DNA of 63,015 nt. It comes from Treponema sp. (GTDB lineage Bacteria; Spirochaetota; Spirochaetia; Treponematales; Treponemataceae). Location of the stretch: the NCBI GenBank assembly GCA_017961705.1, contig JAGCWT010000088.1, positions 1 to 63,015 on the forward strand, in the 5' to 3' direction. The notes under the pieces were generated by a model. It did no database searches. It was not told where the DNA came from and saw only the letters and a program-made list of their open reading frames with translations. A program made the translations under genes and the position numbers. Positions within the stretch are counted from its first letter, which is position 1, and every line of letters starts with the position of its first letter. Of the stretch, positions 58,492 through 63,015 are shown one piece after another.

Positions 58492-60069
58492 TTACTTCTT
58501 CTCTGTATTGGTTATTATGACGTAGTTCTTCATTATCTCAAAGAACAGAGGCCATAGTCCGTGCTGCTTTTCCATATATTCTGAATTGTCCCTGTTTCTG
58601 GACGAAAGCAACAATATCCTAAGGTTTGTTATGTTGTTGGAGCTGGCCGTTTTTGATTCAACCAGAATTTCACCTACAATCTTATAGACGCGGAACATGT
58701 TGTTAACCTGCTCCTGAATCAAATCCTTTGCTGTCCTGTTGATTTTTTCAACAATTTCCTTAAGGCGGTTCAGGAAGGCAACGTCCTTGTGGCTGTCGCG
58801 GATAAGGCTTGTGATGTTTGCCTCGTCAAAGTCTCCGTTGCGGCTAAAGCGGCCTTCAAAGCTCTTGATTACGTCCATGCACTCGTTAAGGGCATATACG
58901 TCTGTTGAAAAGTTTGACTTGTAGGCGGCGTTGTTAAAGAATCCTTCTATTACAATGTCGTTAAGAAGCGGCTTTAGGTGTTCTTCGTAGAAATTCCTTG
59001 TAAAAGTCTTGAGGATTTGCATAGGCATTACAAAGGTGAATGAAGTTGGCGTGCTCTGCTTTAAGAGGGCATTCATCTCGTTGCTGTAGCCACGGACAGG
59101 ATCCATGTTTATTCCCTGGAAGATGCGGTTAAGCTCTTCGCTTATCTTTTCATCCTGAAGCTCGTTCTTTAGGCGCAAACCGTCCACGTTAAAGCGATCC
59201 TCAAGGTAGTCGGCATACTTTTGCCTTGCGTTGCCGTTGTAGCCTGACTTTGGCGGAATATAGTCGGGATCCTTCTTGGCCAGGCGGATTAAATTGAGCA
59301 GGTTCTCCGAATTCATCACCTGGCGCATTACACCCTGAATCTTCTTTAGCTTATCGTAAATTTCCTCTCCGTCCTCGCTGGTGAATGAAGAGCGGTGGCA
59401 AAGCTGGTAGAGGGCTATGATTGCGTTGCTTACGGAATTGCTTATGTCCATGTCCGCACCAACATAGTACAAATCCTTGAGCGAAGTTTCCAGCATGTCT
59501 ACCGGAATGGCCTGGAAGTTTGGCGTATAGTCCGGCGCACCAGAAAATTTGTTGTCAAAGAGGCGGAGTGCGGTAATGTAGTCAAAGCGGCAAATGTCGT
59601 TCAGCTGCTTGATTTTATTGATTACCGTGTCTATCTTTACAAATTCGGGCGTGTTCAGGTGCTTTACGATTTTTTCCAGCTGGCGGTGCTCATTTTCCAG
59701 GAAGCGGGAGATAGACTCCGACTGGCGTGCCCCTGCCTTGCGGTTCTCGTAGGAAAGTGTTTGCAAAATGTCCTGAATCTCCGGCGGAAAACCGGTAAGA
59801 AGCAGCTGTTCCTCAAAGATTCCACTGCGCTGGATGTCTTCGCTACAGATGGTATTAGCAAGAATGTCGCCAATCATCTTTGTGTTTTCAAAAAGAATCC
59901 TAAGTGACTCAGCAAAATTCTCGTGCACAAGGGAATTCTTATAGATTACAGGAATTGCATCGCGCAACTCATTTTCAATTTTTTTCAAAGCCTGACGCTT
60001 TTTCACCTCAGGAGAAGAAGAGAACAGTATTGACTGAAAAAAATTAGACAAACCTTCTAAAAATGCCAT
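58492..60069 (-). CDS. Conserved spirochaete helical protein (DUF5312-like)
   Basis: A 525-aa soluble protein, almost entirely helical and highly charged, without signal peptide or membrane helix. The start is 'MAFLEGLSNFFQSILFSSSP'. Distinctive stretches are 'FRVYKIVGEILVESKTASSN' and 'RFLENEHRQLEKIVKHLN'. It resembles a family of unknown function found in treponemes, which I recall as DUF5312; the name needs a search. It is 2 nt upstream of the diguanylate cyclase gene and 12 nt downstream of dus. Confidence 0.75.
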   Translation of the reverse strand: MAFLEGLSNFFQSILFSSSPEVKKRQALKKIENELRDAIPVIYKNSLVHENFAESLRILFENTKMIGDILANTICSEDIQRSGIFEEQLLLTGFPPEIQDILQTLSYENRKAGARQSESISRFLENEHRQLEKIVKHLNTPEFVKIDTVINKIKQLNDICRFDYITALRLFDNKFSGAPDYTPNFQAIPVDMLETSLKDLYYVGADMDISNSVSNAIIALYQLCHRSSFTSEDGEEIYDKLKKIQGVMRQVMNSENLLNLIRLAKKDPDYIPPKSGYNGNARQKYADYLEDRFNVDGLRLKNELQDEKISEELNRIFQGINMDPVRGYSNEMNALLKQSTPTSFTFVMPMQILKTFTRNFYEEHLKPLLNDIVIEGFFNNAAYKSNFSTDVYALNECMDVIKSFEGRFSRNGDFDEANITSLIRDSHKDVAFLNRLKEIVEKINRTAKDLIQEQVNNMFRVYKIVGEILVESKTASSNNITNLRILLLSSRNRDNSEYMEKQHGLWPLFFEIMKNYVIITNTEKK

Positions 60070-60081
60070 AGTCCTACTCTG

Positions 60082-61095
60082 TTATTCAAGATAAACCGCA
60101 AAGATTCTACGGTACTCTTCTATCGTATCGGCAAAAACCACCTGCTTTCTTAATAGTGCACCACCTTTAATTCCTGAACTATAGGCACAAAACTTCGTTC
60201 TCATCTGCATACAGGCATTCTTTTCGCCCTTTTCCTGAACATTCAGCTCCAGTTCCCTAAAACCAGTCTTAATACGTTCATCAGCGGTCTCGTCATCGTA
60301 GCGGCCACACTTTAAGTATTGAATGGTCTTCTTGAACAAAAATGGATTTCCCATGGCACCGCGGGCAAACATCACACCGTCAACACCGGTCTGCTCAAGC
60401 ATTGCCTTGGCACTTTCCGGCGAAAAAGCATCCCCGCTGCCAAAAACAGGTATCTTTCCTGCAACAAATTCAACAAGCTGCCTCTGTATTTCCCAGTCAG
60501 CCTTGCCTTCATAGCCCTGGGCCCTTGTCCTTGCGTGAATCGTAATAGCGTCCGCCCTTGCCTCCAAAGCCGCTGCCGCACACTCCTTCCATGTAAGGTG
60601 GTTTGCATCCCAACCGGAGCGGATTTTTATGGTAACAGGCACGTTTCCCCTCTCCGGATGAGCCTTTGCATAGGATTCAGCAGCATTTTTAACAGAAGAA
60701 ACTATGGCGTAAAGCAAATCCGGGTCCCGCGTAAGACTACTGCCAGCCCCACTTTTGATTATCTTGGGAACAGGACAGCCACCGTTTATGTCTATACTGG
60801 TACATTCCGTAGTTTCAAGAACAATTTTTGCCGCATCAGCCATAACATCAGCATTTCCGCCAAAAATCTGAACAGCATAGGCCTTTTCCGATGGAGCACG
60901 AGCCATAAGAGCCGCAGTCTTTTGCGAACCACGGGTCAAAGCCTCTGCGCTTACCATCTCGGTCGTGCAGTAGGAAGCTCCGTTTTCCACGCAAAGTGAA
61001 CGGAAGGCCCTGTCGCTGTAACCGGCAATCGGTGCCAAAAAGAGGTTTCCGTCCAGTGTGAGGTTTCCAATTTTTACGCTGTGGTAGAGTGCCAC
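60082..61095 (-). CDS. dus: tRNA-dihydrouridine synthase
   Basis: A flavin enzyme (337 aa) that reduces uridine to dihydrouridine in the tRNA D-loop. FMN-binding start 'NLFLAPIAGYSDRAFRSLC', active-site Cys in 'SIDINGGCPVPKIIKSGAGS', 'TIKIRSGWD', 'ITIHARTRAQGYEGKADWEI' and phosphate site 'VMFARGAMGNPFLF' are all in order. Length is normal. It is second in a minus-strand run after tatD (13-nt gap). Confidence 0.94.
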   Translation of the reverse strand: MALYHSVKIGNLTLDGNLFLAPIAGYSDRAFRSLCVENGASYCTTEMVSAEALTRGSQKTAALMARAPSEKAYAVQIFGGNADVMADAAKIVLETTECTSIDINGGCPVPKIIKSGAGSSLTRDPDLLYAIVSSVKNAAESYAKAHPERGNVPVTIKIRSGWDANHLTWKECAAAALEARADAITIHARTRAQGYEGKADWEIQRQLVEFVAGKIPVFGSGDAFSPESAKAMLEQTGVDGVMFARGAMGNPFLFKKTIQYLKCGRYDDETADERIKTGFRELELNVQEKGEKNACMQMRTKFCAYSSGIKGGALLRKQVVFADTIEEYRRIFAVYLE

Positions 61096-61108
61096 CTTTT
61101 ACCCCTGC

Positions 61109-61891
61109 CTACTCCGGCAGCTGGAATATCTTGCAGCTGTTGGTCCAAAGCTGGGCTGCAAGGCTTTCCAAGTCCGTTTCCAGCATTTCCGCAAGGAATT
61201 TTGCAGTAGAAACAAGGTATGCCGGCATAGTGCGCTTCTTTTCGCGGAATTCTGCTGGAATCATGAAGGGGCTTTCGGTCTCTATAAGAATCCTGTCGCG
61301 GGGAATGTTAAGCACCGTGTCGTGAAGGTTGCGTGCATTGCGGTAGGTCAGGTTGCCTGCAAAAGAAAAGTACACGTTCATGCCAGCGTCAAGGCATTTC
61401 TTTGCATAGACGGCATCTTCGCTGTAGCAGTGGAAGATTGCGCCCTTTTCCGGAATGCGGTCCTTTAAAATGTCAAAGATGTCGTTGCCTGCATCGCGGT
61501 TGTGAATGATAACAGGCAGTGAATACTTCTGTGCAAGCTCCAGCTGGGCAATAAAAAGCTCTATCTGGCTGCGCTTGTCCCCAAACTGCTTAAGGTAGTC
61601 CAAACCGGTCTCCCCTATTGCAACAACGTTGGGAAGCTTAACACTTTCTTCTATTATATTCATCCAGTCAGCACCGGGAGCGGTAACTTCCGAAGGGCCA
61701 ACACCAACGGCATGGTAAATCCCCTTCATGGACTTTAGGACGGTATACTCCTTCTTAAAATCGTGGAGGCTGTTGTTAATGCTTATAATACGTGTTACCC
61801 CGGCCTGCTTTGCTTGCTGAATAACGCGAAACTGTTCTATAGGGCTGTCATAAATCAACCCTATGTGGGCGTGAGTATCAAAAAACTGCAT
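61109..61891 (-). CDS. tatD: TatD-family metal-dependent hydrolase (DNase-like)
   Basis: A 260-aa amidohydrolase-fold enzyme, probably a metal-dependent 3'-5' DNase or D-aminoacyl-tRNA-type hydrolase. Metal ligands are in 'DTHAHIGLIYD', 'AIGETGLDYLK', 'LPVIIHNRDAG', 'IFHCYSEDA' and 'ILIETESPFMIP'. The usual 'THCHL' at the N terminus is 'THAHI' here. AAGGAAG precedes the ATG. It is first of the minus-strand run tatD-dus-helical protein-diguanylate cyclase. Confidence 0.92.
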   Translation of the reverse strand: MQFFDTHAHIGLIYDSPIEQFRVIQQAKQAGVTRIISINNSLHDFKKEYTVLKSMKGIYHAVGVGPSEVTAPGADWMNIIEESVKLPNVVAIGETGLDYLKQFGDKRSQIELFIAQLELAQKYSLPVIIHNRDAGNDIFDILKDRIPEKGAIFHCYSEDAVYAKKCLDAGMNVYFSFAGNLTYRNARNLHDTVLNIPRDRILIETESPFMIPAEFREKKRTMPAYLVSTAKFLAEMLETDLESLAAQLWTNSCKIFQLPE

Positions 61892-62091
61892 GGCTTTCTT
61901 CCTTAAAAGAATATAAAACTATTAGAAGAGGCAGTTCAACTGAAAAATAAGCAACTGTCTCACATTTTTTTTCTTTGTACCGATAGAATAACATAGGATA
62001 TTGCAGAAGTCAACCTTTGACTTTTGGACGGTATTCATTGTGTCGGGCAAAAGTTTTTTATGCAAAACACAAATCCATCTGCCATCCCCGC

Positions 62092-62172
62092 TTTTCGGGG
62101 TTCCGCGGGTCCCTTCCCGCTCCATTGCTGTCGCAACCCGCCTGTGGCGGGCCCCTACAATCGGGCGTAGGC
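62092..62172. repeat. GC-rich intergenic repeat, family B, inverted
   Basis: 'cccgcttttcggggttccgc', 'gggtcccttcccgctccatt', 'gcccctacaatcgggcgtag'. It is the closest relative of 31526-31602. It fills much of the gap 61892-62334. Confidence 0.75.
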
Positions 62173-62253
62173 TGCACCGCAACTACCTGTTAAGCGCCAA
62201 AGCAGAAAAGTCACTTTTGCGTTCAGACAGATTTGCCCTTATGCTAAAAAGCC

Positions 62254-62323
62254 GGAAATCAATTTTTGGCGCAGCGGGTTTTCAGACGGGTTTGCCTGGG
62301 AGCTGCGCCCAAAATTGATTTCC
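62254..62323. repeat. Fold-back element 2
   Basis: A 70-bp near-palindrome: 'ggaaatcaatttttggcgca' on the left and 'tgcgcccaaaattgatttcc' on the right. The same GGAAATC ends and a shared 'cagcggg'/'ctgggag' inner motif link it to 7563-7734. Confidence 0.75.
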
Positions 62324-62334
62324 TTGCTTTTCAT

Positions 62335-62364
62335 TTGACACTACTTGCTTTGATATGCTATAAT
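62335..62364 (+). promoter_or_regulatory. Near-consensus sigma-70 promoter of the M23-like gene
   Basis: TTGACA (62335-62340), 18-bp spacer, TATAAT (62359-62364). The start codon GTG is 27 nt further, with GGGAG in between. Confidence 0.85.
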
Positions 62365-62391
62365 TTTGTGATAAATTATCGGGAGTTTTCT

Positions 62392-63015
62392 GTGGCACGT
62401 ACACGCAGATATAAAAATTTAGAAAATAACTTTGTTTCTCGAATAATGAATGCATTCGTATTGGGCTTTAAAAAGGCCGGCAGTTTTTTTGTACGTGTGT
62501 TCCATATATTCGACAAGAAACTTACTATAATGATTGTTCCGCACGCAAACGGAAAAGTCATCAATATTCAGACAAACGTATTTGCCCTTTCTGCGGCATT
62601 GGTAATAATCGCGGGACTGGTAATCTCTTTCATGCCCTTTGCCCGCAACTCAACGGGTTCCAGCGCAGAGTTAAGCAGGCTCAAGGAAGAAAACAAAGAG
62701 GCACTTGCAAGCCTTGACGAACTTAGGGACGAAAACAACAACCTTTTGCAGTCAGCAAAGCGCTTCCAAAATTCGCTAAGCCAGTCACTTGCCCTGCTTG
62801 GAATCGAACAGAGCGAACCAGTAGAAAAGACAACCGGCGGCAATGGCTCAGACCTTGCATCCCTCTTTGACACAAAAGACGTCATCTCTGGTTCCCTCAA
62901 AGAAACATCAGACATAAGGCAGCTTTCCGAATACCTAGAAAGCGCAGTCCAACCGGTAGAGCAAATCACAAACATGCTCAAAAACCAGGGCACCCTTTTT
63001 AAAGACATTCCAAAC
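62392..63015 (+). CDS. N-terminal part of a probable M23-type cell-wall peptidase (runs off the window)
   Basis: 208 codons are open to the window edge. The start is GTG 62392 with GGGAG (62381-62385) 6 nt upstream and a near-consensus promoter. A basic cytoplasmic N terminus ('ARTRRYKNLENNF') leads to one membrane helix ('FALSAALVIIAGLVISFMPF', about residues 65-84) and then a long periplasmic coiled coil ('LSRLKEENKEALASLDELRD'). This is the N-terminal layout of treponeme M23 endopeptidases of the divisome/elongation type. The catalytic domain would lie beyond the end, so the call is tentative. Confidence 0.62.
   Translation, partial: MARTRRYKNLENNFVSRIMNAFVLGFKKAGSFFVRVFHIFDKKLTIMIVPHANGKVINIQTNVFALSAALVIIAGLVISFMPFARNSTGSSAELSRLKEENKEALASLDELRDENNNLLQSAKRFQNSLSQSLALLGIEQSEPVEKTTGGNGSDLASLFDTKDVISGSLKETSDIRQLSEYLESAVQPVEQITNMLKNQGTLFKDIPN

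Overview
The window looks like a chromosomal segment of a host-associated treponeme (Spirochaetota), probably a gut, rumen or oral species. The evidence is indirect: PheS of the archaeal/spirochaete type, many lipoproteins with spirochaete-style lipoboxes, a BspA-like leucine-rich repeat protein, small secreted proteins of treponeme type, moderate GC, and dense GC-rich palindromic repeats in nearly every larger intergenic gap. No rRNA, tRNA, CRISPR array or phage was seen.

Left part (1-25.5 kb). Two nitrogenase component-1-like subunits (minus strand, no NifH in view) are divergent from a complete amino-acid-type ABC importer. Next come an XRE regulator facing a small lipoprotein across paired inverted repeats, a HAD hydrolase, a DUF2157/GDYXXLXY membrane pair, hisG-hisB, an OmpR-type two-component operon with its own secreted protein, fruK, an oxidoreductase, several secreted proteins and proS. 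Several of these genes have a -10 box only 5-9 nt from the start codon and no Shine-Dalgarno, which suggests leaderless mRNAs.

Middle (25.5-39 kb). This is an accessory region. Two AT-rich genes share a 41-bp leader that begins at an attC-like palindrome, so they are candidate integron cassettes. A par/fst-like type I toxin-antitoxin locus lies at 28.33-28.66 kb: a 26-residue hydrophobic toxin, a convergent antisense RNA, direct repeats and a shared terminator. A large lipoprotein family follows (InlB-type repeat, glycine-rich repeats, C-type-lectin-like C terminus), interrupted by a VapBC-like module.

Right part (39-63 kb). A periplasmic binding protein, a very unusual fusion of a sodium:dicarboxylate-symporter domain with dCache, HAMP and class III adenylate cyclase, and an Asp/Glu racemase form one tight operon. 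I read this as a transporter-derived receptor that makes cAMP in response to an acidic amino acid or similar ligand. After an AAA ATPase gene preceded by 33-bp-phased repeats come two more large lectin-like lipoproteins, then a minus-strand run pheS, two secreted proteins, a GAF-GGDEF diguanylate cyclase, a spirochaete-type helical protein, dus and tatD. The window ends inside an M23-peptidase-like gene with a near-consensus promoter.

The strongest candidates for new biology are the symporter-cyclase fusion operon, the type I toxin-antitoxin locus, the orphan nitrogenase-like pair with its transporter, and the attC-like cassette junction. All family assignments come from reading motifs by eye; no database search was run.
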